A stretch of 64,000 bases of DNA from CAIYZT01 sp947461435. Its GTDB lineage: Bacteria > Pseudomonadota > Alphaproteobacteria > Rhodobacterales > Rhodobacteraceae. Below, piece by piece: positions 40,593 through 48,629 of this stretch. The position numbers were made by a program, and so were the translations under genes. Every line of letters begins with the position of its first letter. The first letter of the stretch is position 1. Under the pieces are notes generated by a model. It was not told the DNA's origin, made no database searches, and worked only from the letters and a program-made list of their open reading frames with translations. The DNA lies in NCBI GenBank assembly GCA_965284435.1, contig OZ260083.1, positions 2,542,001 to 2,606,000 of the forward strand, in the 5' to 3' direction.

Positions 40593-41489
40593 ATGGCGAA
40601 AAGCAAAAAGGACGGCTTTCAGCTGACGTATTGGCTGCAAAATCTGTTTTTGCGCGGGCTTTTTGGCGTGCTTTTGGCGCTGCCTTATCGGGTGCGGGTG
40701 CCGTTGGCGGGCTGGTGTGTGGCCCATATCGTGGCCCCGGCCGCCGGATATCGCAAACGGGTGCGCGACAATCTGCGGCGCATTTTGCCCCAGATGCCAA
40801 AGGCGCAGCGCGACCAGATGGCGCTGCAGGTTCCCAACAATGTCGGGCGCAGCCTGATCGAAATCTACTCGGGTGCGGAATTTGTGGATCATGTGATTGA
40901 CACGCCGGTTCTGGGCGACGGGTTTGGCGCCATTTTGGAGGCGCAGGCGCGCGGGCAAGGCGTGATCCTGGTGGCGGGGCATTTTGGCAATTACGACGTG
41001 ATCCGAGGGGTTCTGACCGCCAAGGGCCATCCGGTGGCCGGGCTATTCAACCCGATGCGCAACCCCTATTTCGATGCGCATTACCGCGCCAAGATTGGCG
41101 AGATCTCGCAGCCCATGTTCGCGCGCAGTCGGCGCGGGCTGGCCGAGATGGTGCAGTATTTGCGCGGCGGCGGCATGGTGGGGATGCTGATTGATCAGCA
41201 CATGCCCAAGGGCAAGGATCTGCTGTTTTTTGGCCAGATCGCGCGCACGGCGCTGTCGGCGGCCGAAATGGCGTTGAAATATGATCTTTTGCTGGTGCCG
41301 GTGAATGCGGTGCGGCAGCCCGACGGGCTGAGCTTTGAAATCATCGTGGACAAGCCGATCGTGCGCGGCGATCCCGCACAGATGACGCAGGCGCTGAACG
41401 ACAGTCTTGAGGCTTTGGTGCGGCGGTATCCGGCGCAGTGGTTCTGGATCCACCGGCGCTGGCGCTGGCCGGCCGCGCCAAATCAGTGA
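40593..41489 (+). CDS. LpxL/HtrB-type lysophospholipid/lipid A acyltransferase
   Basis: 298 residues. An N-terminal membrane-associated helix is followed by the catalytic HX4D motif in 'VILVAGHFGNYDVIRG', then 'FNPMRNPYFDAHY' and 'GMVGMLIDQHMPKGKDLLFFGQIARTALSAAEMALKYDLLLVPV', the block typical of late lipid A acyltransferases. It transfers acyl chains from ACP to lipid A precursor at the inner membrane. The exact position acylated cannot be read from sequence. Confidence 0.9.
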   Translation: MAKSKKDGFQLTYWLQNLFLRGLFGVLLALPYRVRVPLAGWCVAHIVAPAAGYRKRVRDNLRRILPQMPKAQRDQMALQVPNNVGRSLIEIYSGAEFVDHVIDTPVLGDGFGAILEAQARGQGVILVAGHFGNYDVIRGVLTAKGHPVAGLFNPMRNPYFDAHYRAKIGEISQPMFARSRRGLAEMVQYLRGGGMVGMLIDQHMPKGKDLLFFGQIARTALSAAEMALKYDLLLVPVNAVRQPDGLSFEIIVDKPIVRGDPAQMTQALNDSLEALVRRYPAQWFWIHRRWRWPAAPNQ

Positions 41490-41496
41490 TCGGCGG

Positions 41497-42204
41497 TTAG
41501 CGGACCAAGGCCGCCGCAATCACGGGGCCCATGCCGGGCGACTGAAGCAAGACGGCCGCCGAGTCTGTGCCTGTGATCGGAACCGTCAGCGACAAGGCTT
41601 CGTTGCCGGCCCATTGGCCGATTGGCGTGACCGACGAGACGATGTTGATATACTTCACGGTTTTGCCCGCATTTTCGCCGTGCAGAATTTCAACCGAAGC
41701 TTGGGGGACATAGCGCACAAGCAGCACCTCCACCGGGCCGGACACCGCGCCGAGGGAGGTTCCCTTGATGTCCAGGCTCTCGCCGCTGCGCGTCAGGCTG
41801 AGCGTGGCGATGGGGTCCTTGTTCATCTCGTGCATGAGGGCCGACATCAACGCCTGGGAATCGGACCCGATCACACGCGCGGCGCCATTCACGATGGCTT
41901 GGGGGGTGTAGATCATTCTTTCGCCCGCCGCATGGGCATAGTCTTTTTGGCGCGCGGTATGGGCGGGCGTTGCGAACTGGTCTTGCCAGCCCAGATAATC
42001 CCAATAATCCACGTGAAAGGCCAAAGGCAGCACTTCGACGTTCTTGGCCATTTGTTCCAACAACAGGTCGGCAGGCGGGCAAGACGAACATCCCTGCGCC
42101 GTGAAAAGCTCGATCACGACCAAGGGGCCGTCGGCCTGCGCCAAGTTTGGCAGGCTGAACACCAAGGCGGCCAAAGGTCCGGTGAAGCGTCGTAGATGGT
42201 GCAT
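41497..42204 (-). CDS. DUF1223 secreted thioredoxin-like protein
   Basis: 235 residues. Signal peptide ~1-24 (cleaved near AQA-DG). Then 'VVIELFTAQGCSSCPPADLLLEQMAKN' with Cys39-Ser-Ser-Cys42, a redox-type CxxC on a thioredoxin-like fold, and 'PLAFHVDYWDYLGWQDQFATPAHTARQKDYA', the DUF1223 signature. Function of the family is not established; a periplasmic disulfide role is plausible. It stands alone, convergent with the acyltransferase and divergent from acnA. Confidence 0.85.
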   Translation of the reverse strand: MHHLRRFTGPLAALVFSLPNLAQADGPLVVIELFTAQGCSSCPPADLLLEQMAKNVEVLPLAFHVDYWDYLGWQDQFATPAHTARQKDYAHAAGERMIYTPQAIVNGAARVIGSDSQALMSALMHEMNKDPIATLSLTRSGESLDIKGTSLGAVSGPVEVLLVRYVPQASVEILHGENAGKTVKYINIVSSVTPIGQWAGNEALSLTVPITGTDSAAVLLQSPGMGPVIAAALVR

Positions 42205-42344
42205 GTGTTTTGTTCCCCTTGCCCCTTTGTAACCGGGCAAGGGCCCGAGTGCCAATCAACCAATCGAGAGAGGCAGGCGCAAGTCCTTCACGTCCGCTTT
42301 ACCCAGCAGAATTAGACTTTGGGGAAGAAAGGATCTGGAATTTC

Positions 42345-42364
42345 GGCATACAATGGCATACAAT
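42345..42364. repeat. Two tandem copies of GGCATACAAT upstream of acnA
   Basis: An exact 10-bp direct repeat about 85 nt before the acnA start. Direct repeats at one helical turn are a common layout for activator or GntR-type binding. No regulator is identified. Confidence 0.45.
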
Positions 42365-42447
42365 GCGAGATGAACCTTGATTGATTCCCTTGCGCGGCCC
42401 CGTCGCTTCGGGCAAACCCGCGTGTACATACCCTCATGGAGGACGCA

Positions 42448-45132
42448 ATGACCGTTACAGTCGGACACGACGCAGCCCGCACCCGCAAAACCCTGACCGC
42501 CGGTGGTCAGACCGTTTCTTACTATTCGATCCCGGCGGCCGAAGCGGCCGGTCTTGGAGAGTTTGCGCGTCTTCCGGCCAGTTTGAAGGTTGTGCTGGAA
42601 AACATGCTGCGGTTCGAAGATGGCAAGACGGTATCGGTCGAGGACATCAAGGCGTTTTCCGATTGGGGCAAGATGGCGGGAAAGAACCCGCGCGAGATTG
42701 CCTATCGGCCGGCGCGGGTGTTGATGCAGGATTTCACCGGCGTTCCGGCTGTGGTGGATCTGGCCGCGATGCGCGATGGCATTTTGGGCCTGGGCGGCAA
42801 CGCACAAAAGATCAACCCGCTGAACCCGGTCGATCTGGTGATCGACCATTCGGTGATGATTGACGAATTTGGCACCCCGCGCGCCTTTCAGGCCAATGTG
42901 GACCGCGAATACGAGCGGAACATGGAACGCTATGTCTTCTTGAAATGGGGACAAAAGGCCTTTGACAATTTCCGCGTGGTGCCCCCGGGCACCGGGATTT
43001 GTCATCAGGTCAATCTGGAATACCTAGCGCAGACCGTTTGGCTGGACATCGACCAGACCGGGCAGTTGGTGGCCTATCCCGATACCTTGGTGGGCACCGA
43101 CAGCCACACCACCATGGTCAACGGTCTGGCGGTTCTGGGCTGGGGCGTGGGCGGAATCGAGGCCGAGGCCGCCATGCTGGGCCAACCGGTGTCGATGCTG
43201 ATCCCTGAAGTGGTGGGATTCAAGCTGACCGGGCACATGATGGAAGGCACCACGGCCACCGACCTTGTGCTGAAGGTGGTGCAGATGCTGCGCAAGCATG
43301 GCGTGGTGAACAAATTTGTCGAATTTTACGGCGAGGGCTTGGACCGTCTGCCGCTTGCAGACCGCGCCACGATTGCCAATATGGCCCCCGAATACGGCGC
43401 AACCTGCGGCTTTTTCCCGATCGACGGGGAAACGATCCGGTATTTGCGCGGCACGGGCCGCGAGGAGGACCGCATTGCGCTGGTCGAAGCCTATGCCAAG
43501 GCCAATGGCATGTGGCGCGACGAAAGCTATGATCCCATCTACACCTCGACCCTGCATCTGGACATGGGCACCATTGTGCCAGCGATTTCCGGGCCAAAGC
43601 GCCCCCAAGATTACCTGCCCCTGACCGAGGCCAAGGCGTCTTTTGCCAAGGAAATGGCCGGATCGTTCAATCGGCCCCAAGGGATTGACGTGGCGGTGAA
43701 GGGGCATGATTTCACCATGTCATCGGGCAAGGTGGTGATTGCGTCCATCACGTCATGCACCAATACATCGAACCCCTATGTGATGATCGGGGCGGGTCTG
43801 GTTGCCCGAAAGGCGCGGCAGTTGGGCCTGACCGCCAAGCCATGGGTCAAAACCTCGCTGGCGCCGGGAAGTCAGGTGGTTTCCGAATATCTGGAGGCCG
43901 CCGGTCTGCAAGAGGATCTGGATGCGGTCGGGTTCAACCTTGTCGGCTATGGCTGCACCACCTGCATTGGCAATTCCGGCCCGCTGAATCCGGCGATTTC
44001 CGAAGCCATTGCCGAAGGCGATCTGGTGGCGGCGGCCGTCTTGTCGGGCAATCGCAACTTTGAAGGGCGCATCAGCCCCGATGTGCGCGCCAACTATCTG
44101 GCCTCGCCGCCCTTGGTGGTGGCCTATGCCTTGGCGGGCGACATGAATATTGATCTGACCACAGAGCCGTTCGGCATGGGCACAAACGGCCCGGTCTATC
44201 TGAAAGACGTCTGGCCGACGAACAAGGAAATCGCCGATCTGGTGCATGCCACCGTGACGCGCGAAGCCTTTCAAAAGCGGTATGCCAATGTGTTCAAGGG
44301 TGATGCCAAATGGCAGGCGGTGGAGATCACCGACAGTGAAACCTATGATTGGCCGCCCGCGTCGACCTATATTCAGAATCCGCCCTATTTCCGGGGCATG
44401 TCGAAAAATCCGGGCGTGATTTCGAACATAACCGGCGCGCGGATTTTGGGCGTTTTCGGCGACATGATCACGACGGACCACATCTCGCCGGCGGGCAGTT
44501 TCAAGGCGGGCACCCCGGCGGGCAAATATCTGACCGAACGGCAGGTTCCGGTGTCAGAATTCAACAGCTATGGCGCGCGGCGCGGCAATCACGAAGTGAT
44601 GATGCGCGGCACGTTGGCCAATATTCGGATCAAGAACGAAATGCTGGCCGGGGTCGAAGGCGGATATACCAAAGGACCGGACGGCGCACAAACCTCGATC
44701 TATGACGCGTCGATGGCCTATCAGGCGGCGGGAACGCCTTTGGTGATCTTTGGGGGCATCGAATATGGCGCGGGATCGTCGCGCGACTGGGCGGCCAAGG
44801 GAACGGCGCTGCTGGGGGTCAAGGCCGTGATTGCCGAAAGCTTTGAGCGGATCCACCGGTCAAATCTGGTGGGAATGGGCGTCATTCCGTTCGAGTTCAC
44901 CGAAGGACAGACGCGCAAGACCTTGGGCCTGACCGGAGATGAGATTATCTCGATCGACGGGTTGGAGGGCAATCTGCGCCCCTTGTCGACGGTGGCCTGC
45001 CATATCGACTTTGCCGACGGATCGAAAAAGACGATTCAGATCAAGTGCCGGATCGATACCGAAATCGAGATTGAATATGTCGAACATGGCGGTGTGCTGC
45101 ACTATGTGCTGCGCAACCTTGCCTCGGCCTGA
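42448..45132 (+). CDS. acnA: Aconitate hydratase A
   Basis: 894 residues, a TCA-cycle 4Fe-4S enzyme. It has 'VLLENMLR'-type 'VVLENMLRFEDG', 'LVIDHSVMIDEFG', 'GTDSHTTMVNGLAVLGWGVGGIEAEAAMLG' and the cluster cysteines in 'SITSCTNTSNPYVMIGAGLVARKA' and 'GYGCTTCIGNSGPLN'. The C-terminal swivel domain contains 'IFGGIEYGAGSSRDWAAKGTALLGVKAVIAESFERIHRSNLVGMG'. Start at the ATG after GGAGG. Monocistronic, with a terminator-like hairpin after it. Confidence 0.98.
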   Translation: MTVTVGHDAARTRKTLTAGGQTVSYYSIPAAEAAGLGEFARLPASLKVVLENMLRFEDGKTVSVEDIKAFSDWGKMAGKNPREIAYRPARVLMQDFTGVPAVVDLAAMRDGILGLGGNAQKINPLNPVDLVIDHSVMIDEFGTPRAFQANVDREYERNMERYVFLKWGQKAFDNFRVVPPGTGICHQVNLEYLAQTVWLDIDQTGQLVAYPDTLVGTDSHTTMVNGLAVLGWGVGGIEAEAAMLGQPVSMLIPEVVGFKLTGHMMEGTTATDLVLKVVQMLRKHGVVNKFVEFYGEGLDRLPLADRATIANMAPEYGATCGFFPIDGETIRYLRGTGREEDRIALVEAYAKANGMWRDESYDPIYTSTLHLDMGTIVPAISGPKRPQDYLPLTEAKASFAKEMAGSFNRPQGIDVAVKGHDFTMSSGKVVIASITSCTNTSNPYVMIGAGLVARKARQLGLTAKPWVKTSLAPGSQVVSEYLEAAGLQEDLDAVGFNLVGYGCTTCIGNSGPLNPAISEAIAEGDLVAAAVLSGNRNFEGRISPDVRANYLASPPLVVAYALAGDMNIDLTTEPFGMGTNGPVYLKDVWPTNKEIADLVHATVTREAFQKRYANVFKGDAKWQAVEITDSETYDWPPASTYIQNPPYFRGMSKNPGVISNITGARILGVFGDMITTDHISPAGSFKAGTPAGKYLTERQVPVSEFNSYGARRGNHEVMMRGTLANIRIKNEMLAGVEGGYTKGPDGAQTSIYDASMAYQAAGTPLVIFGGIEYGAGSSRDWAAKGTALLGVKAVIAESFERIHRSNLVGMGVIPFEFTEGQTRKTLGLTGDEIISIDGLEGNLRPLSTVACHIDFADGSKKTIQIKCRIDTEIEIEYVEHGGVLHYVLRNLASA

Positions 45133-45160
45133 CGGACCAACGACGCGGCAGGATAAAAGC

Positions 45161-45188
45161 AAAGGCTCAAGGGTTTCCTTGGGCCTTT
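45161..45188 (+). terminator. Terminator-like hairpin after acnA
   Basis: AAAGGCTCAAGG-GTTT-CCTTGGGCCTTT, 12 bp with one G-U pair, ending in TTT, 28 nt after the acnA stop. Confidence 0.65.
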
Positions 45189-45245
45189 GCGGCTTGTTAA
45201 GCATTGATTGGTAGGACGGGGCGGCACGTACATACGGACCATCTC

Positions 45246-45377
45246 ATGCCCCCAAGGTTCCCCCCCCTGCCCCCCGCCGAAGCGGACGCGCCGCGCCAAC
45301 CGGGTCTTTTCGATCATGTTGGGACGGCCGAATGGCTGATGCTGATTGCGGCGCTGACAATTGTCATCTGGGGTTAG
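45246..45377 (+). CDS. Small single-TM protein, 43 residues
   Basis: Reads a Pro-rich start (MPPRFPPLPPAEADAP) then 'FDHVGTAEWLMLIAALTIVIWG', one membrane helix at the extreme C-terminus. It is not recognised. It has a run of eight C's near its 5' end, where slippage could switch the frame. The ribosome site is weak (CGGACC), so it may be spurious. It overlaps the end of the convergent monooxygenase gene by 4 nt. Confidence 0.35.
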   Translation: MPPRFPPLPPAEADAPRQPGLFDHVGTAEWLMLIAALTIVIWG

Positions 45378-46546
45378 GGCTGCTGCGTGACATCGTGGCC
45401 ATAAAGCCAATCGAACCGCGACAGGGCAAATCCCGGCGCAAGCAGGCCTGACAGGCGCAGGCCGAGATGCGCAAAGGCCCGCAAAGGATCGCGCAGGTGA
45501 TAGGCGCGGGCATTGCCGTTGGCGGCCGCGACGGTGCGGCTGGTGCGGGCGTGGCGGGCGGATTGATACTGGGACAAAGCCTGTGTCAGGTCTGGCGCAC
45601 TTTGCAGCGTGCGGGCCAGAACAAAGGCATCTTCCAGCGCCATGCAGGCGCCTTGGGCGAGGAAGGGCAAGGTCGGATGCGCGGCATCCCCAAGAAGGGC
45701 GGCCGCGCCTTTTGGCAGGGCCCGGCCCCAAAGCGGCGCGACCGGATGCCGGAACAGGCCCCAAAGCCAGACATCCTGCGCCTGATCCAGCCAAGCGCGC
45801 ACCTTGGGATCAAAGGCTTCGAAGGCCAGCTGCATTTCCATCGGATCATCGCGCAGGGTCCAGCTTTCCTGCGTCCAGCTGCGGCGCTCTTCCACGGCGA
45901 CGATGTTGCGCAGGGTTCCGCCGCGCAAGGGATAGCTGACCAGATGGCGCCCCGGGCCCATGAAAACCTCGGCCTCGGGGGGGGCATCGGTTTCGCAGGG
46001 GATCAAGGCGCGCCAAGCGACCTGTCCGGTGAAAGACGGCGTCTGCGGGCCATTCAGGGCAGCGCGAACGTGCGAATGCAGGCCGTCCGCGCCGATCAGA
46101 AGGTCGACCTCTTGGGGGCCGTCCTCGGTCGTCAGACGGGGGCAGTCGCCCGACAGATCGACGCTGAGCACCTTTTGGGTCAGCGCGATTTGCGCGCCTG
46201 CCGCCTCGGCCGCGGCTTTCAGGGCTGCGATCAGATCGGCGCGGTGTACAAAAAGATAGTCCTGATCGGGGCGCAGACGCGCCAGATCCAGACGCAGAAC
46301 CCGGCGCGCATCGGCCCCATTGCGCAGAACAACGGCCTGCGCCCGCGTGCCGTCTACCGCGACCCCCAAGGCGCGCAGCACCGCGGCCCCGTTGGGCGAA
46401 ATCTGCAGCCCTGCCCCCACCTCGCGAATCGCATCGGCCTGTTCCAGAACGCGCACCTGCGCCCCGCGCTGCGCCAGCGCGCAGGCCAGACAAAGCCCGG
46501 CCACCCCTGCCCCGACAACCGTGATCTGAAGTGATGCAAGGTGCAT
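45374..46546 (-). CDS. FAD-dependent aromatic-type monooxygenase (salicylate hydroxylase-like)
   Basis: 390 residues. FAD-binding motif 'ITVVGAGVAGLCLACALAQRGAQVRVLEQA' (GxGxxG), 'EVGAGLQISPNGAAVLRALGV', the DG motif 'LLIGADGLHSHVRAAL' and the second FAD motif 'AALLGDAAHPTLPFLAQGACMALEDAFVL'. These place it in the group A (PHBH fold) monooxygenases, which use NAD(P)H and oxygen. The substrate is unknown and no catabolic neighbours are seen. A terminator separates it from dksA upstream. Confidence 0.92.
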   Translation of the reverse strand: MHLASLQITVVGAGVAGLCLACALAQRGAQVRVLEQADAIREVGAGLQISPNGAAVLRALGVAVDGTRAQAVVLRNGADARRVLRLDLARLRPDQDYLFVHRADLIAALKAAAEAAGAQIALTQKVLSVDLSGDCPRLTTEDGPQEVDLLIGADGLHSHVRAALNGPQTPSFTGQVAWRALIPCETDAPPEAEVFMGPGRHLVSYPLRGGTLRNIVAVEERRSWTQESWTLRDDPMEMQLAFEAFDPKVRAWLDQAQDVWLWGLFRHPVAPLWGRALPKGAAALLGDAAHPTLPFLAQGACMALEDAFVLARTLQSAPDLTQALSQYQSARHARTSRTVAAANGNARAYHLRDPLRAFAHLGLRLSGLLAPGFALSRFDWLYGHDVTQQP

Positions 46547-46558
46547 GCGGCCCCCCGA

Positions 46559-46590
46559 AACGAAAACGCCGAACCTGATCGGTTCGGCGT
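46559..46590 (-). terminator. Intrinsic terminator of dksA
   Basis: ACGCCGAACC/GGTTCGGCGT with a 5-nt loop, followed on the minus strand by TTTCGTTTC. It lies 53 nt after the dksA stop and before the monooxygenase ATG. Confidence 0.85.
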
Positions 46591-46642
46591 CAGTCTTTCC
46601 TGTTCCTCGCCGCGCCGCAAGGACGGGCGATGCCGCAGGGGG

Positions 46643-47065
46643 TCAATCGTCGCGGTGCACTTTTTCGCGGCGTTCGTGCTTTTCCTGCGCTTCGAGCGTC
46701 ATGGTGGCAATCGGGCGCGCATCCAGACGCTTCAGGCTGATCGGCTCTCCGGTGACTTCGCAGTACCCAAATTCGCCATTTTCGATCCGGCGCAGGGCCG
46801 CATCAATCTTTGACACCAATTTGCGCTGACGATCCCGGGTGCGCAATTCCAGCGCACGATCCGTCTCTTCCGAGGCGCGGTCTGCCAAATCCGGAACCGA
46901 CCGCGCGGATTCTTGCAGGTTGTCGATTGTTTCTGCCGATTGATCCAGAAGCTCTTGCTTCCAGACCAACAACTTGCGCCGGAAATATTCCAACTGGCGA
47001 TCGTTCATAAAATTTTCGTCCTCAGCAGGACGATAGTCCTCTGGCAGGAACAGTTCGGCTTTCAT
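46643..47065 (-). CDS. dksA: DksA-type RNA polymerase-binding regulator, single-cysteine form
   Basis: 140 residues. The coiled coil has the tip 'VPDLADRASEETDRALELRTRDR' (Asp59, Asp62, Ala64 at the tip as in DksA). The globular end reads 'GEFGYCEVTGEPISLKRLDARPIATMTLEA': only Cys102 is left of the four zinc-finger cysteines (the others are Thr105, Thr123, Ala126). The R. sphaeroides DksA homologue is known to work without the full zinc site. It adjusts rRNA and amino-acid promoters with ppGpp. The start (MKAELFLPEDY) fits the family. Confidence 0.93.
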   Translation of the reverse strand: MKAELFLPEDYRPAEDENFMNDRQLEYFRRKLLVWKQELLDQSAETIDNLQESARSVPDLADRASEETDRALELRTRDRQRKLVSKIDAALRRIENGEFGYCEVTGEPISLKRLDARPIATMTLEAQEKHERREKVHRDD

Positions 47066-47226
47066 CGCAGCACACTCCACATCTTGGGCGATCATCGTCG
47101 AACAGTGGCTTCGACAACCCGTCCTTGTGTCTGGGCGGTGCCATAAAGGATTGCGCCCCTCTTGTCACTAGCGGTTGCCACAAATTCGCGTGGGACATAG
47201 GGTTCGCCTAAAAATAGGAAGCCGTC

Positions 47227-48066
47227 ATGTCATTCGCCTCAACCGACCGATACATCGCCACCGAAGATCTGCGCGTTGCCGTCAATGCCGCCGTCACGCT
47301 GCAACGCCCGCTTTTGGTCAAAGGAGAGCCGGGTACCGGAAAGACGGAGCTTGCCCGGCAGGTGGCCACGGCCTTGGGGATGGAGTTGATGGAATGGCAC
47401 ATCAAATCCACCACCAAAGCGGCGCAGGGCCTGTATGAATATGACGCGGTCAGCCGTCTGCGCGACAGCCAGTTGGGCGAGGCGCGGGTGCATGACGTTG
47501 GCAATTACATTCGGCGCGGCAAGTTGTGGCAAGCCTTTGCGGCCGAGCAGCGGGTGGTTTTGCTGATTGACGAAGTGGACAAGGCCGACATCGAGTTTCC
47601 AAACGATCTTTTGCAAGAATTGGACCGGATGGAGTTTCATGTCTATGAAACCGGCCAAACCGTGCGCGCCCTGCATCGCCCGGTGGTGATCATTACCTCG
47701 AACAACGAAAAGGATTTGCCCGACGCCTTCTTGCGCCGCTGCTTTTTCCACTTCATCCGCTTTCCAGACCCACAAACGCTGGCCGCCATTGTGCGGGTGC
47801 ATTTTCCGGGGATCAAAGAGGCGCTTTTGACGGCTGCCTTGACCCAGTTCTTTGACATCCGTGAGACGCCGGGGCTGAAAAAGCGGCCCTCCACCTCGGA
47901 GGTGCTGGACTGGCTGAAACTGTTGTTGGCCGAGGACCTGACGCCCGAAGACCTGCGGCGCGAGGGAAAGACCGCCTTGCCGAAACTTTACGGTGCGCTT
48001 TTGAAGACGGAACAGGATGTGCAACTGTTTGAGAGGCTGGCCTTCATGGCCCGCGCCGGGCGATGA
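47227..48066 (+). CDS. MoxR-family AAA+ ATPase (CoxD-like)
   Basis: 279 residues. Walker A 'VKGEPGTGKTELARQVA', Walker B 'RVVLLIDEVDKADIEFPNDLLQELDRMEF', sensor 1 'PVVIITSNNEKDLPDAFLRRC'. MoxR ATPases act with VWA-domain partners as metal-insertion or assembly chaperones. The expected partner is encoded 2.2 kb downstream on the same strand (50222-51400). Complete. The long intergenic gap after it separates it from the next gene. Confidence 0.94.
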   Translation: MSFASTDRYIATEDLRVAVNAAVTLQRPLLVKGEPGTGKTELARQVATALGMELMEWHIKSTTKAAQGLYEYDAVSRLRDSQLGEARVHDVGNYIRRGKLWQAFAAEQRVVLLIDEVDKADIEFPNDLLQELDRMEFHVYETGQTVRALHRPVVIITSNNEKDLPDAFLRRCFFHFIRFPDPQTLAAIVRVHFPGIKEALLTAALTQFFDIRETPGLKKRPSTSEVLDWLKLLLAEDLTPEDLRREGKTALPKLYGALLKTEQDVQLFERLAFMARAGR

Positions 48067-48165
48067 CCATTGGGCCCGCGCAGGAAACACCAAGGCAGAG
48101 AATCGGGCAATTTGGCCCAAGTTTGGCCACAATCCTGACACAAAGCGATCACGCAAATATGTTTT

Positions 48166-48195
48166 TTGAAATATATTGTAATTTTTCGTGATAAT
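48166..48195 (+). promoter_or_regulatory. Promoter-like TTGAAA-N18-GATAAT
   Basis: A -35/-10 pair with an 18-nt spacer in the AT-rich patch, reading towards the DUF2927 gene over 430 bp away. Motif match only. Confidence 0.4.
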
Positions 48196-48529
48196 TGCGT
48201 CCAAATCTGGCGGTCACCCTGGACCTTTCCCCCAGTCCTAGTAAACGCGCGATTCACCAAATTCCCCATCATTGACATAAAGCCGCCCCTGTAACGACAC
48301 TTCGGCAGTGTCTTGTCACAGTTAGTGATCCTTTGCCTGAATGAGGTCGCGAAACAGGGTGGTCGGGGCTGACCTGCCGGTCCGTCTTGGTGCTTTGGGG
48401 AACATGCCCCGGGCCCGCATCCTGTGTCATTGGTCTGACCTGCTCGCCAGGCCAAGACGTCTTAGGGCAGAGGGAACGCAGACTGGGAAACGGATGTGCA
48501 TTTGCATGACGTTGGCAAGGCTTTTGCAC

Positions 48530-48574
48530 GGGGGTGCGGGCTTTGGCAAATTCATGACAGCCGCCCGCACCCCC
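48530..48574 (+). other. 12-bp inverted repeat with 21-nt loop upstream of the DUF2927 gene
   Basis: GGGGGTGCGGGC and GCCCGCACCCCC are perfect inverted copies, followed by ATTTTG. It could be a leader stem-loop or an intrinsic terminator of a short upstream transcript. It ends 55 nt before the ATG. Confidence 0.55.
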
Positions 48575-48629
48575 ATTTTGAATTCAAGTTGGGCGGGGGG
48601 ACCGCCAAAGCATATAAAGGCTGCCACCT

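Larger units (their letters stand above)
48067..48629 (+). other. 563-bp intergenic region with promoter-like and hairpin elements
   Basis: No convincing coding sequence. It contains an AT-rich patch (48155-48200), a small hairpin GACACT-TCGGC-AGTGTC (48296-48312), and a longer dyad near its 3' end (48530-48574). It is the longest non-coding stretch of the window. It may carry a long leader of the DUF2927 gene or a small RNA. Confidence 0.6.
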
